A stretch of DNA of 64,000 nt from positions 176,052,927 to 176,116,926 of the forward strand of contig CM042691.1 in assembly GCA_023614405.1 (NCBI GenBank). The letters run 5' to 3'. Position numbers and translations under genes: made by a program. Origin of the DNA: Avena insularis (Eukaryota; Streptophyta; Magnoliopsida; Poales; Poaceae). Below the pieces are notes generated by a model, which was not told the origin of the DNA, made no database searches, and worked only from the letters and a program-made list of their open reading frames with translations. Each line of letters begins with the position of its first letter. Within the stretch, counting starts at the first letter, position 1. Of the stretch, positions 46,351-57,901 are shown one piece after another.

Positions 46351-46969
46351 CTGCGTAGGGAAAAAATATAAAGAAAGGATTGCATACCGCTTTGATTAGG
46401 CATTAGTGGCAGGATTTAGAGAGATATTTCATCAAATATATGAATAATATCCAGTTTAAATATGAGTGTGGATGGCTACATTTCACAGCATCACGTACCC
46501 ACGAGACTAGTTGATTTTCTCTGAACATACAGCTTATTAGAGTTTTGAAGTGCAAAATTTTGACCAGGCAAACCGGAATATTCGGCCGACATCAACCGGA
46601 CTATCCGGTCCCACCGGAGTCTCCGACCATAGAACACCGGACTATCTGGCCCAGTTTTGTTCCGAATTGCTACATTCGTATTGCATTGTTTCATATAGTT
46701 TAAAAATAAAAATAAACAATATAAAAAAAGATAGGGAAGAGCTACAAGCATGAAAAAAGAGAAATCCAAGTTTGTTTGAAGGCCCAGTTCATAGTATCAC
46801 TTGTAGCTTGAGAAATCTCGTGCATGTGTTTTATTTTGAGATATTACTAGCATCTCTCTTGTGAATTGCAATATTCCTATTCATATGCTTTGCCACGTTA
46901 TCTCGACTGTGTGTGTTTCCTTGGGTGGTTATCACACAATCAACACTAGGATTTTCTTTGGTGTAGTTA
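46351..46969. other. Unassigned sequence with CCGGA/TCCGG palindromes
   Basis: 46567-46645 holds four imperfect phrases of the type ACCGGACTATCCGGT or ACCGGAGTCTCCG. The rest is AT-rich and has no coding signal. It could be part of another LTR element. It ends where the Tat 3' LTR begins (46970). Confidence 0.5.
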
Positions 46970-47471
46970 TGTCGTGGAGGGGTCCTCACAGTGCGTTTTT
47001 AGAGACATGGGGTAAGGCGGATGGTTAACAGGTACGAGGTAACACATCTTACCCAGGTTCAGATCCCGCAACAGTGGCGAAATCCTACTCCTGCTATAAA
47101 TCACTATAATGGCAATACGCCGAGTTACAGAGATCGGTTCGTTGTGCGACGTATAAGTTGTGTCTTGCCCTAAAGGCTCCCATGGGCTCGACTTATATAG
47201 TCGCCAGGTCCTAGGGTTACAGAGAAAGTCCTAGCCAGACAGGTTATAGAGTTCTACACAGTATACAATCAGTCTAACATGTCTTGCACTCCAAGGCTCC
47301 GGGTACGTTGGTGACTTCTCCGTAGCCTTCTTTATCCGGCATGGGCCTCCCTTCTGGATCCATCTAACTGGGCTGCCCAGTAGGCCATGGGCCATGCTAC
47401 CAACTATGGGCCACCCGAGTTATCCGGATATGAGACATGCTATGAGGATACCATATAGCATATCCCCAACA
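46970..47471 (-). repeat. 3' LTR of Tat element 1
   Basis: TGTCGTGGAGGGGTCCTCAC to CATATCCCCAACA, 502 bp. It matches 63615 onward, but lacks 26 bases present there after TGTCGTGG. Many substitutions separate the two copies, so the insertion is not recent. On the minus strand CTATATAAGT (47191-47200) is the TATA box. No duplication can be checked because the far end lies outside the window. Confidence 0.9.
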
Positions 47472-47484
47472 GTAGCCCCCAGAG
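47472..47484 (-). promoter_or_regulatory. Polypurine tract of Tat element 1
   Basis: On the minus strand CTCTGGGGGCTAC immediately precedes the LTR. It is the primer for plus-strand DNA synthesis. Its core GGGGGCTAC recurs in the tandem array at 50131-50520. Confidence 0.75.
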
Positions 47485-47917
47485 AACTCCTAGATATTGC
47501 GCCGTCTTGACTCTTCAGGTTGAATTCTCCGTCTAGATGGATGTAGGCAAATCATCAAGCAATATCTTGTAGTCCTCCCAAGAACCCTGCAAGGTTTCTC
47601 CGTCTTCAATTTGTAAGTCGGAGAATTGCTGAATCTTCCGTACTCTTCTCGTAGCTGGACTGGATCCGTCCATGCCGGAATATTTCGATGTGATGGTTCA
47701 CCTGCTAGTGACATCTAGGACGACGTAGACATAGGTCATCAACGCCTCGTAACTCACACATGCAGAGAACACAATTATGTCCGTTTTTCCTGCGCGAAGG
47801 ATACAAACCGTTGGCGGCGACGGTTGGGAACGTGGCAAAATTTCCGCGCACGCGCCCGCACACGTCGTCCACGCGTCGACCATTCGATCACTTTGCACAA
47901 ATCTTGACGCCAGGGGT

Positions 47918-47924
47918 TATAAAT
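47918..47924 (+). promoter_or_regulatory. TATA box upstream of the antisense gene (element 1)
   Basis: TATAAAT on the plus strand, 144-150 bases before the ATG at 48068. The leader between them is pyrimidine-rich (TCTTCCTCCTGTG), as in plant 5' leaders. The other Tat element has TATAAAAGG 113-121 bases before its ATG. Confidence 0.6.
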
Positions 47925-48067
47925 TACAACTGCGGTGGATTTTTACTTTTCACCTCATTCTTCCCCTGCGCCTTCGTCTTCCTCCTGTGAGAACCTCGTC
48001 GAGCCCTCCGCGCGCACGCGAAAAACCCTAGCCTCCCAATCTCTCCAGTCACCACTCTCCCCTTCCA

Positions 48068-51000
48068 ATGGCGAGCAGCAGCACTAACCCATCCATGGCG
48101 GCGGCGACCGATGCTACAGCGAAGCCGGCGAGCACCGTACATGTGCCCCCAGAGGGCCTGGTGCTGCCCAAGTCTGCGGTGGTTGAATCCACTGGCGGCG
48201 ACCATAACCCACCGGCGCTAGAGCTGCTGGAAGAAGAGAGCGATTCCCACAAGGGGGATTGGCGCGGCTCGGATATCACGGACAATGACATCAAGGAGAT
48301 GCTCGTCGAGGGTTACCTCCCTACGATGGAGGGGCTCGTCTGGCAGGCGGCGCCGGCCGGCAAGGTCACCCCTTCTCCCCAAGCTAGAGAGAAGGTGTAC
48401 CTCAAAGCACAATTGGTACACGGCGTTTCCCTGTCCATCTCCAATTTCTTCCTAGCTGTCCTCAACCATTACCGGGTTCAACCTCAGAACCTTTCCCCCA
48501 ATAGCATCCTCGTGCTTAGCAACTATGCGACGCTTTGTGAGGGTTACCTAGGGATTAGGCCTAGGTTAGATCTCTTTATTTACTTTTTTACCGTCAAGAG
48601 GGAAGCCAGAGCCGGCAAGGATGAGCTCAAGAACCGTGGGACGATTAGCTTTAAGATCCGGCCTGCCGGGAGGTTCCCCGAGATCGTTGGCCATGAGTCC
48701 TGCAAGAACTGGCAACAGACGTACTTCTACGACCCAGATATCCCTCCGTCTGGTCAAGAAGCAACGTATCCGGAATTTGTGCATGGAGCCGCTGCTGAAG
48801 CCCCGACATGGAGATCCCAGGCCACCCTTCCCTCCGTCAATGACGGCTCCCGCGCCATAAGGCGGATAGAGTGGTTCGTGGAGACGGGTCTAACCGGATT
48901 GGACCTAGCCATGTGCTGGTTCGTCAGGCGGATCCAGTCTCTACAGCACCGCTCAAAGCTGATGCATGAATACACCAAGGAGAGGAAGGATAGCCTCCGC
49001 ATCTCCGAGGACAACTTCTCTAGCGACTCCATCAAGCTCCGCCTTAAGTACATTGTCAAGGTGAAGGACAGGAAGCGTGGCTTCGCCATCACCTACGACA
49101 TGTTCGAGGAGGGCAAGTGCCTAGAGGTACCTGTTTATTTTCCGTGTATGACATTTTCTCCAGTTCTTCCGTCTTGCCTTGATCACCTTATCCAACACCT
49201 TGTGATTTCACTTAACAGCTTAAGAGTCTAGAGGAGGACAACATGGCTATCCAAATCTATGACCCAAAGATGAAGGAAGTCACTATCGTGTCCGACGATG
49301 ATGCCCCGTTGGTGCGTGAGCGGAAGAGCTCCACCTCTGACGTTGTCGGTGGAGGAAAGAAGAAGAAGACGGAGGGTGGAGCCTCCAAAAATACTACCGC
49401 CGCCCTGGAGGCGGAGAAGAGAAAGATTACCGGGATCCCTTTCACCAAAGCACCCACTGTTGTGTAAGTCTCTCATCCTCCGACATTGTCCATTGCTCGT
49501 CTTATTCCTGTACTTATACTTTTTGCACGTTTCAGGAAGAAGGCCAGTGTCAGTTTGAAGAAGACCTCCAAAACTTTGGGGGCTTCTAAAAAGATTAAAG
49601 ATATGTTGCATCCTGATGTGTCTCACCACACATCTCCCGCCATCGCCCCTGTCACTCACAGCGCCCAGCCTACACCTGCTCCGATAAGCTCTCCGGCTAA
49701 GGACGCATCTGGCCCTTCTGCCATGGAAGTGGACTCAGCTGCCTCCACGGATCTTGTCGTTGCCGGGGAACAGGCGACGCAAGAAAGCACCGCAACAAAA
49801 CTGGCTGAATCTCCGGCTAAGGATGCCATCTGTAGCGGCAAGGCGATGGTGGAGGGTAGAACGTCTGTTGAAGGTGGTGCCTCTGCACCCAAGATAACCA
49901 CAGAGCTCCCGAAGATAGTCTACCCGGCGCTTACGCTGATTAGCTCCACTCTGGCTCCTGGTGTAGTGCCAACATCTCCAACCTGCGGTCTTGAGGAGCT
50001 TCTCCGACAAGCAGATATCTTGCAAGGAAACAGTCTTTCCTTCAGCAAGTTGTTTGCCGAGAGTGCTACCAACCTCAAGATCATTGCACTTGTAAGTTTT
50101 ATTTACCTTTTGCATTTCATATAAGTATCCCACTGTAGCCCCCGAGGATTTAGACGGAAAACCATAGGTCTTTGCATCTGAATGCTCTAAGAGTGACTAA
50201 GTTAGAAAACTTCTCACTGTAGCCCCCAAGTATATAGTTTGAATGAATTATTCTCACTAGATACTTTCAGAGTAGCATACGCAGTGTTTGTAAACTTCAA
50301 TACTGTAGCCCCCAAGCCTCTAGTTGTAACTGAATTAGTTCCTACTAGATGATTAAAGAAAAACTAAGCATATGACTAAGTTAAAAAAAATTATACTGTA
50401 GACCCCAAGCTTCTAGTTGAAAACTGGATGAGTTTCGACTAGATGCTTAAAGAAAGACTAAAGCATATTGCCAAGTTTAAAACTCTCACTGTAGCCCCCA
50501 AGCCTCTAGGTGGATAGTTATCCGGCTAGATGCTCCAAGTAGACTAAGTGATTTTGATCTTCTTTCCACATAATTAAAATGCTCGGAGAGGTGTCGCCAA
50601 TGAGAAGTTCCACAAGATGCGCGCGGAGTTGGAAGCTGAAAAGGGTAAAACTGCCTTCTTGAAGGATCAAATCACCAAGAGCAAGAGTCTATTTTTCCTT
50701 TCATTTTCGTACTCTGACTTGGTCTTGTGCCAGCACTCTCCGAGTACTCACTGTGTATTATCATTTCTCCGACTTGCAGAAACCATTGCCAAGGCCAAGG
50801 ATATTGTTGATAAATCCAAGCACATTGAGTTGCTGGATAGCGAAAACAAAATCCTTAAATAGGAGAAAAAAGATACACTGAAGATGCACGAGGACTCCAT
50901 GAAAGCCCTGCAGGAGTCCGCCAACACGGAGATGAACCACTTGAAGGAGGACATTGCAATGCTAAAAGAGAAGAAGAAAGCTGCCACTGAGCGGAATCAA

Positions 51001-51689
51001 CGAAATATTGAAGCATACAAGATCCTCCGACAAGAGCGGGATTCCATGGCAGGGACGCTCCAGCAAGCTGAGGCGAGCATCTTTGGTAAGTAATTCTCTG
51101 TCTTGTACTTCTGTAAGTTAGATACTTTGGACTTTTGTGTTACTGAACTCATTTTTTTTCTTGTCGTAATTACAGATCCTATTGGTTTAACCCAATTGCC
51201 TCCTCCGCCTAGGAATGCATGGTCCTTGCCCGCAACTTTATCAGCACCTCTATCAGGCAGGCCAAGGAAATAGCCAAGCCCCTCCAGATCAATATCAAAG
51301 CGGTGGATTTCGTGATGAAGTTCTCGGAGATCTTGCGCCAAGCCCCCGAGCGTATTTTAAGATGGAAAGCTTCATGTACACGGGCTGGTGCAAGGATGGC
51401 GTTGTCAATGGTTAAGGCGCACTATGATGATGCTGACATCAACGTAGTAACGTCAGGTCTTCCCGACGTAGACGATGATGGCCAGAAGATTGACCATAAG
51501 GATATCTGGTCATCTCTCGCGGGCTATGACACAAGGGTTGCCGAGATGGTCGACCGTAGGAGAGCTTCGTGTCGCTCGAGATCATTGATGGTGATCATCA
51601 AGGCTCCTCCGAGTCCCTCAAGACCACAGACTTCGAAGGGGATGGCTCTCCTGCTGCCGACGATGCTGCTTCCAAGTCTCTTACGCTAG
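48068..51689 (+). CDS. Antisense spliced gene of Tat element 1 (putative gypsy-type transposon domain protein), lightly damaged
   Basis: Six plus-strand exons opposite to pol: 48068-49126, 49219-49463, 49536-50091, about 50587-50686, 50780-51085 and 51176-51689. Introns show GT and AG ends, with GTAAGT donors after exons 2, 3 and 5. Exons 1-3 join in frame exactly. The N-terminal domain (residues about 60-330) has ITDNDIKEMLVEGYLP, ISNFFLAVLNHYRVQPQNL and ATLCEGYLGIRPRLDLFIYF, matching the plant 'putative gypsy type transposon' family. Exons 2-3 are basic and then S/T/A/P-rich. Exons 4-5 form a long coiled coil. A TAG in exon 5 (50860-50862), a weak acceptor before exon 4 and a frameshift in exon 6 (near 51215) damage it. 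Intact length would be about 900 residues. Its function is unknown. Confidence 0.75.
50131..50520. repeat. Tandem array of five polypurine-tract-like units in an intron
   Basis: ACTGTAGCCCCCAAG-like cores start at 50135, 50219, 50305, 50398 and 50491, spaced 84-93 bp. Between cores, phrases such as CTAGATGCTTAAAG and GACTAAG repeat. The array fills intron 3 of the antisense gene. On the retroelement's own strand the cores read CTTGGGGGCTACAG, close to the polypurine tract and LTR junction CTCTGGGGGCTACTG at 47469-47484. Confidence 0.85.
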
Positions 51690-52167
51690 AGGAATGAAAC
51701 AACAATATGTAATATTTGTTTCCTCTGGAATTTGTGTATGCGGAAAAACTACTCTGTTAACTTAAGGCGGAAAAATAATAGTTGTATTTTGCTGCTACTC
51801 AAGAACAGGTTCCAACATGTAATTTTTTAAGCAAGTGCTGGCTTATCCATTAGTCTGGTTTTTATGCTTGAACTTTCATGAGTCAGAATACTCGTAGTCG
51901 GAACCATGTGCTCAGGTGATGATGCCCAATGGCACCATCAAAAACCTAAGCACAAAATCGCCGACAACAAGTGCCAAAAGTCACTACTCTAGAATCCACA
52001 TAAAAACAACAAAGAACGTGTAGACCAGAAAACTTAAGCTAACGCTCGTAGGCGGAATTTTCACAAGTGCCAATGCAAAGCTTGCGCATAAAATTTTATA
52101 CGATCCAAAAATAAACACTAAAGGAGGTAAAAGGCTCAGAAAAATGAGTGAACCAGAGAGCTTTATT
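51690..52167. other. Gap between antisense gene and integrase
   Basis: AT-rich sequence with no coding signal. It holds the likely 3' ends of both convergent transcripts: the antisense gene ends at about 51689 and the integrase frame ends at about 52168. AATAAT at 51775-51780 is a possible but unproven polyadenylation signal on the plus strand. Confidence 0.4.
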
Positions 52168-53166
52168 TCATTGATCATATAAGAGGTACACAGGAGATAA
52201 AAATATGCTAAGTGTAAAAGGACGTAGCTGTGCTATGTTCCATGGCCGATCAAGCTCCGGGTAGTCATCATTCGGGTCATGTTGCTTACGCTTATGAACT
52301 TCGCTGGGTCTATCCTCAAGTTCAAGATTGTCAACAAGGTAGTAAGACCCATTGAGCGGCGCCTTGCTTATGATGAATGGTCCTTCCCATGGCGGGGATA
52401 ATTTGTGTGACTTCTTCTGCTTAAGTCGGAGCACCAGATCCCCCTCTTTAAATGAGTGATGTCGAACGCGGCGACTATGGTTGCTACATAGCTTCTACTG
52501 GTAGATGGAGGATCTTTGGCATGCCAAAACGCGCTCTTCCTCGAGAAGGTCCACATCTAGGCGTCTGGATGCTTCAGTGTCATCCTCGTCGTAGGCGGCA
52601 ACTCTTGGTGAATCGTGAAGGATGTCGGAAGGCAGGATGGCTTCTGCTCCATATACCATGAAGTAAGGGGTGTAGCCAGTGGATCTGTTGGGTGTAGTTC
52701 GTAAACTCCACAGTACAGATAGCAATTCCTCCGCCCAGGCTCCAGCTGCTCTATGTAGCGGTGCCTCTAGACGTGGCTTGATTCCCTGCAGAATTAATCC
52801 ATTGGCTCACTCAACTTGACCATTGGACTGTGGGTGTGCCACAAATGCTAGGTCAAGTCAGATGCCCTTATCCCAACAATAAGCTTCCACTTCTCCAAGT
52901 GACAAGTTGCTACCATTGTCGGTGATGATGCTGTGTGGGAGACCAAATCTCACTCCTAGATCTCAGACAAACCTAAGGGTAGTTGCCCCGTCAAGCTTTC
53001 TAATGGGTTTAGCTTCTATCCGTTTGGTGAATTTATCAGCTGCTACTAGCAGATGCGTAAACCCACATGGTGCCGTCTGTAATGGACCAACCATGTCTAG
53101 CCCCCAGACTGCAAACGACCAAGTTATTGGTATTGTTCGCAATTCTTCACCTAGAACATGGGGTTG
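52168..53166 (-). pseudogene. Integrase, core and C-terminal domain (Tat element 1)
   Basis: The minus-strand reading continues from the zinc finger. It gives VWGLDMVGPLQTAP (first D), then LGVRFGLPHSIITDNGSN (second D), HPQSNGQVE (E) and LWSLRTTPNRSTGYTPYFMV with YGAEAILPSDI. The terminal part has KKSHKLSPPWEGPF and NGSYYLVDN. All three catalytic residues are present. Four TGA stops interrupt it (after YYA, RFV, KGI and QVE), each where the family has arginine, so each looks like CGA changed to TGA. The enzyme would insert the DNA copy into the genome. This copy cannot make it. Confidence 0.85.
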
Positions 53167-53872
53167 TCAGGCATAATACTGGCATCTCATGCATGTCTCA
53201 ACCAGCTTGTCGGTTTCCGCCTTCGCTGTCAGCCAATAGAATCCTTGCCGGAAGTCTTTGGAGACCAATGATCGAGGAGCGGCGTGATGCCCGCAATCTC
53301 CGAGATGGATCTCACGTAGGATTTCAATACCTTCTTGCTGGGAAACACACTTAAGGTATACACCAGTGGTGCTTCTTATGTAGAGCTGTCCATTGATTAT
53401 GGTATAGCCCTTTGCTTGGCATACTATTTGTCGTTTTTCGACTTCGTCGTTGGGAAAAGTTCCATGTACGAGATATTCCATGAACGGTAGTGTCCAAGCC
53501 GGAGGGACCTTTGTCACTATGTGAACAAAAGAGTCAACTCTATCCGGTTGTCGATGTCTGCTCCCTTCACGGATGGTGTCCATAGATGCTCCAAGAAAAC
53601 GCCAGGAGGAATTTGTTTGCGCCAAGCTTAGATCCAAGCCTTGTTTGTTTTGCTCCCTAGGTACATACTTGACTTCGTAGCCTAAGAAGCTTTTGGCTAT
53701 CTCGTCCACTTCGTCTCGATATGTCGCCATCATAGGGTTTTGCGCGTTACAGGTGCCAGCCACCTGCTGGGCAACCAAGTCGAAATCTCCATAGCAAACT
53801 ATGCGCTTGATGCCAATATCTTTGGCTACGCGTAGCCCGTGAATGAGTGCTTCATACTCCGCCATGTTGTTC
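53167..53872 (-). pseudogene. RNase H second half and integrase zinc finger (Tat element 1)
   Basis: The frame starts inside the solo LTR and enters true sequence at NNMAEYEALIHGLRVAKDIG (catalytic E of RNase H). It continues to VCYGDFDLVAQQV (third acidic residue) and a linker, then to the integrase H2C2 finger, with LREIHLGDCGHHAA and DKLVETCMRCQYYA. It is open to 53167, so damage here is only the insertion. The first half of RNase H is at 57902-58560. Confidence 0.85.
53868..53872. repeat. Target site duplication TGTTC (left)
   Basis: TGTTC at 53868-53872 and again at 57902-57906, next to the two ends of the solo LTR. Both lie inside the RNase H coding sequence at the codons for TNNMAEYE, so removal of the LTR and one copy restores a continuous gene order. 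Confidence 0.9.
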
Positions 53873-56800
53873 TGTAGAGGGAGTGGCCCAACCTTTATTA
53901 ACATAAGGTGGTGTCCCCTGTGTTTACAATGCTAGTCCCTGGATCAATAGCTAGCATCCACAGTTAAGATGTAATATCAAGAAACAAAGGTCATAATATA
54001 GCTTTATAACCCGGAATAACATAATTTTATTACATCATACATAGCTCATTTGGCTATTACATTACATTGCAGCGGAATAACTATAGTCATGGGGTCCTTC
54101 ATCTTCAAAGTGCCACAGGCAGATGTTGGTTGTAGACTTTGTAATCCTAATCAAACAATCTTCACTAAAATCAATCAAACCTGCAACATTACAAGTTATA
54201 GCCACAAGGGTCAATACATTTGAATTGTATTGGCAAGTGATACTATGGTAATATAGTGGAGTCTAACATCTATATGCATTTGGCTAAGTGGAGTTGGGGC
54301 TTGCATTGCTCAAAATAGATTTTCCTTATCATTTTGAAAATACTAAGTTTTTGTTTTGACAAAATCATTTTTCTCAATCAAAGATTGTAGATCCTTTAAC
54401 CAAGGCATCTCTCAATCAAAGATTGAAGACTTCAAACAACCCTTGTTCAATCCACAAGATTTTAACTTAGAAATTTGAATGATGAGATTCTTGATTGCTT
54501 CCATGTCTTGATGCTCAAATTGTCCTTTACCAGGGACATGGCTAAGTACTTAGATTTTACACTCTGCAGAGGTGGTGCACTTTCCCCACAAGACTTGGTT
54601 TCCCAAGACAAGATCTTTCAGAAGCATTCCCTTAGACCAAAATGGACGCGTTCCAACCTATCAAACACTACCACCCACTGTCCATATGGCTAAGTTCTTG
54701 CAACCTATATGATCCAGGCAGAGCCCATAATGCCAAGTGGCTGCACTTGAAGCTTCTCAACATTTGACATCTCAAATCTCTTTGTTCCTGGGTGGCCATC
54801 CACAAGTGAGATACACAAGGTAAACCATAGACATGGGCCTTGTGAACCACTCAACACAAACCATTCCTTCCATTCCACCCAGGTAGTTCATTAACTTAGT
54901 TGTTTTATTAAACAAAAACACAAGTCCTCAGACTTAGAAACTTTTCCATAGTATGAATATATTTCCACCCTGGTTTTCTATTAGCTAAGCTAAGCATGAT
55001 AGTAGTAGGAGTCTTAACTTAGGAAGTAATCCAATAAGGTTTCATCTACTAGGTTTTCCTAAAGCAAGGTTTACACTTAGCAAAAGTTCCATGCAAGTTT
55101 TACTTAGAGAAAATCACTAATGCATAGAGAAAGTAATGGGACAAAAAGTATGAAGCATCACTTGCCTTTTTGGTAGAGGGTATAAGTTCACTCCTTGTCC
55201 TTGCAACAATCACACTCTTCAAGTCACTACAAATCAATCAAGCAAGGCACAAACTCAATCTACCAAACAAGCAAAACAACACATAAAATGACAAAGTCGA
55301 AGTAATGCATGCAAGCATGCCAAGCTTTGTTTTGTTTGAAGAAGTGGTTCCTAATGGGTCATAAACATTTGAAAACACATATTTGGTCATTTTGTAAAGT
55401 GGCAAAGTCATTTGCAAAGAGGTTTCTCTTCAAAACCATTTTCAAAATAAAGTATCATTTTATGTGGTGTAGAAATATTTTTACTAGGGCATTAATCTAT
55501 AGGGTTCACCAAATATGTTTTCAAACCATAAAACTTGGTATTTGGGGTCACAGAGTTTAAAACAAAACATTTTCCAACGGTTTTCTTCCAAAACCATTTT
55601 TAATAAATAAACCACATTTCCATTTAACTAGAAATGGTTTTAAATCAAAGAATCATTATTTTGTTTCACCAAATTCATTTTTGAATCCACAAAGTGTTTC
55701 CCAATGTTAGTAGGTTCAAATCACACCATTTGCCCAAGATTTCATCCCCAAATTCATTTTAAAACAATTTTTATAATCTTAACAAGCATACAAATGTTTC
55801 TGCAAAAACAAACATTTTTCCAGAAGCTTTTTGCTAAACCAAGGGCATGGTTGGCTAGGGCTTGTTCTCCTGATTTCAACGATATAAAGTTTGCAAAATT
55901 TGGACGTGTGGTTTGAAAGTTACAAGGGTTTCAAAATGGTATTTAAATCTGGTTTCAAAATCTGTTTTAATCGAACACAGCCACGTGGCTGTTCCTGATT
56001 GAAAACAGTTCACGGATCACGCTGCGAGCCGTTGATTTTAACTGATATCGCACGGCTCAGTTCTCTCTTACCTTAAGCTTACTTTCTTTCCTAGCCGCTG
56101 GATGCTGATCTAACGACTCTCAGGAGTTTGACCAAATAGCTTGGCCTTGATGGTTGGCGGTTGCGGTCGAGATAAGCGTGGCCAATGGCGAAGCGAAAAG
56201 GAGGAGTAAGCTCACCGTGTTCGCCGAAGCTTGGGGAAGCTCAAGGTGGCACTGGTTGGCGGAGGGGCGCACGGGACTGTCCTTGATTGCTCGCCGGAGA
56301 CGAGCTAGGCTTCGGGCGGTTCAGGAGGTCGTCGAGGGCAAGGATAGGGGGCACCCTAGGACAAACGGAAGGCACTGTTAGATTCACAAGAGCATGGCAA
56401 TCATCATCGTGTCCACGGGGAAGAGAGGGGAGGTATGTTTTACCGGGGAGACGTTGCCACAGTTGGAGCAGACGGCGGCACTCAGTGGTTTGTTGGAGTC
56501 GGGGTTCTGGGGTGCCCGCGGTCGAATGGAAGGTGCAGGGAGATGCTCCTGGGAGTGGGGAAGGTGTGAGCTTGGTCGGGGAGGCAAGGGGTGGCAGGAC
56601 ACGGCCGGAATTCTCGCCGGAGCGTCGTCGGAGTCAGTGACGGTTTGGGGACGATTCGAGCAGCCTGGTGGCTCTTAGTGGTTCTGGTTTGGGGGAAAGG
56701 AAGAGAGAAGCATGGCGTTTAACACCGCGTGGTTGCTGGACTGAATCAACGCGGCGCGATTAAATCGGAATCGAAATTGCAGCTGACGAGAAGAACAGTC

Positions 56801-57901
56801 GTGGTGAAGAGCGATGGCTAGCGAAGTGGGGCCGTTCGTCGATGGGAAAAGGAATGAGGGGAGGTCCACCGATCGGTGGCCTTGCGGTTTGTTTGCGGTG
56901 AAGAAAAAGCGGTTTGAAGGCGAGGTGAGGTGGGCATTGGGTTGGAGCTGGGCAGGATGGTGGCGGCTCTATTTTTCTGTCTGAATCCTTTTCTTTTTCA
57001 AATCTATTTTCTGTTTTGAATTTCAATCAACTATTCAAACACTCAAACAATTCAAACAATCATCACACTTGTAGTAAGTTTTTGGTTACATTTAACAACA
57101 TAAACCAAATCTCAAATAAAATAATATTTTTATTCATTTTAGGATCCATTCATTAATTAAATAAAATGGACCTTTTAGTTATTTAATCATATAGGGTTTG
57201 ATTTATTTAATAAAACTCCATTTGAAATCCAAATATTTTCAAAACCAAATCAGTAGGTTTTATTTGAAAATAAAGAATACTTGGAAAGCTTCTTTAAAAC
57301 AAAATAACATTTATGCTATAGGGTCCATTAATAATTAAATATAATGGACCTTAGTTAATAATTCAAATAGGATTTGTTTATTTAAAAACTTTATTTTGAA
57401 ATCTAAAATAAAACCAAAACACTTCAGTAGGTTTTATTTGAGAATATAAAATACTTGGAAAACTTATTTTAAATAAATAAATAAGTTTTGATGTTTTGAA
57501 AATAGTAAAACCTTTATTAATAAAACTTGGATATTTAAATCCTTTTTATTTTATTTTAAATAAACCTCTACTATTTTAATCAAAGCAAAACCTTTTGTTT
57601 CCAAGTCTTGGCCAAGGTTTAATTTGGTTTTATAAAATAATCCTTATTTATAAATCTACCTTTTCTTTTGAAAAACAAAAACTCTTTATTTTAAAGATCT
57701 AAAATAGTGTTTCCAAAATATTTTATTTTCCTTTATTAAATGTTTTAACTTTTAAATCCCTTTAAGTTTTATTTGACCCAAATTGGTTTGAAGGTTTCCA
57801 ATTGGATTCAAAAGTTTCTTCTGGCTCTGAAAACCAACAAAGTTTTATTTTATTCATTTATTTTTCACATTACAAGATTTGGAAAATCTTGGGATGTGAC
57901 A
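53873..57901 (-). mobile_element. Solo LTR, family A, inserted in Tat RNase H
   Basis: 4029 bp from TGTAGAGGGAGTGGCCC to CTTGGGATGTGACA. As a minus-strand LTR it starts TGTCACATCCCAAG and ends CCTCTACA. Both ends abut TGTTC, a perfect 5-bp duplication, which shows a single LTR left after recombination between the two LTRs of a complete insertion. The order is AT-rich (57900-56900), GC-rich (56870-56100), AT-rich, 3' part. The GC-rich block gives open frames on both strands with no conserved domain. The other copy is at 1-3704 in opposite orientation. Confidence 0.9.

Noticed and set aside
50131..50520. CRISPR-like array
   Set aside because: Units of 84-93 bp with diverged spacers inside an intron of a plant retroelement are a tandem repeat, not short identical repeats with unique spacers, and no cas genes are present.
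56150..56870. Open frames up to 117 residues on both strands
   Set aside because: This is the GC-rich block of the family A solo LTR and is bounded by the LTR's target duplication.
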